A stretch of DNA of 12,062 bases from SIG471 sp045638565. GTDB taxonomy: Bacteria > Bacillota > Clostridia > Oscillospirales > Butyricicoccaceae. A program made the translations under genes and the position numbers. The notes beneath the pieces were generated by a model. The model saw only the letters and a program-made list of their open reading frames with translations. It did no database searches and was not told where the DNA came from. The DNA is taken from assembly GCA_045638565.1 (NCBI GenBank), contig JAZUBN010000125.1, positions 1 through 12,062 of the forward strand, in the 5' to 3' direction. Shown piece by piece: positions 12,061 to 12,062 of the stretch (within the stretch, counting starts at the first letter, position 1; each line of letters begins with the position of its first letter).

Positions 12061-12062
12061 AA

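Noticed and set aside
11171..12061. A long minus-strand open frame of 296 codons across the XRE gene and both tRNAs
   Set aside because: Its N-terminal part is the antisense translation of the two tRNA genes, a well-known source of false proteins, and the rest is antisense to the clearly coding XRE gene. It has no ribosome binding site of its own.

Overview
The window looks like chromosomal, non-mobile DNA from a low-to-mid GC Firmicute of the class Clostridia, most likely an Oscillospiraceae/Ruminococcaceae-type gut anaerobe. The indications are a clostridial second type II topoisomerase pair, a DUF2508 protein, a PduL-type phosphotransacylase, sigma-A-like promoters with TTGACA/TATAAT boxes and 17-bp spacers, AGGAGG-like ribosome binding sites, and dispersed short GC-rich hairpin repeats between genes. 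The taxonomy is inferred from protein style and repeats, not from a marker gene.

Layout. 1-4449 (minus strand): a parE-parC type IIA topoisomerase pair, transcribed parE first, with a 250-base gap filled by hairpin repeats. 4591-4815 (plus): a 74-residue DUF2508-like protein transcribed away from parE. 4816-4991: a block of short hairpins separated by ATTCA/TGAAT repeats. 4992-5705 (minus): a TtcA-family tRNA thiolation enzyme with its own promoter. 5706-6041: 336 bases without a gene, holding that promoter, a two-hairpin repeat and the terminator of the next gene. 6042-7226 (minus): a protein resembling coenzyme F420-0:L-glutamate ligase. 7440-8513 (minus): a membrane-anchored polysaccharide deacetylase. 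8732-10174 (plus): nicotinate phosphoribosyltransferase, divergent from the deacetylase and closed by a strong terminator. 10226-10285: two tandem GTAGGG hairpin repeats. 10344-10913 (minus): PduL. 11138-11797 (plus): an XRE-family regulator divergent from pduL. 11878-12060 (plus): tRNA-Thr(TGT) and tRNA-Tyr(GTA) behind a near-consensus promoter.

How the genes work together. Apart from parE-parC, the genes appear to be single transcription units for unrelated housekeeping tasks: chromosome decatenation, tRNA modification, cell-wall glycan editing, NAD salvage and acyl-phosphate/acyl-CoA exchange. The one plausible regulatory pairing is the XRE regulator and pduL, whose shared intergenic region holds direct repeats and dyads that look like operators.

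I see no CRISPR array, transposase, phage gene, toxin-antitoxin pair or defence locus. The most notable items are non-coding: repeat families whose stems covary while their flanks stay constant, a candidate operator pair 63 bp apart, and a tRNA-Tyr whose acceptor stem carries G3-U70, the classical alanine identity element. Among proteins, the F420-ligase-like gene without visible F420 context and the topoisomerase with altered quinolone-contact residues deserve attention.
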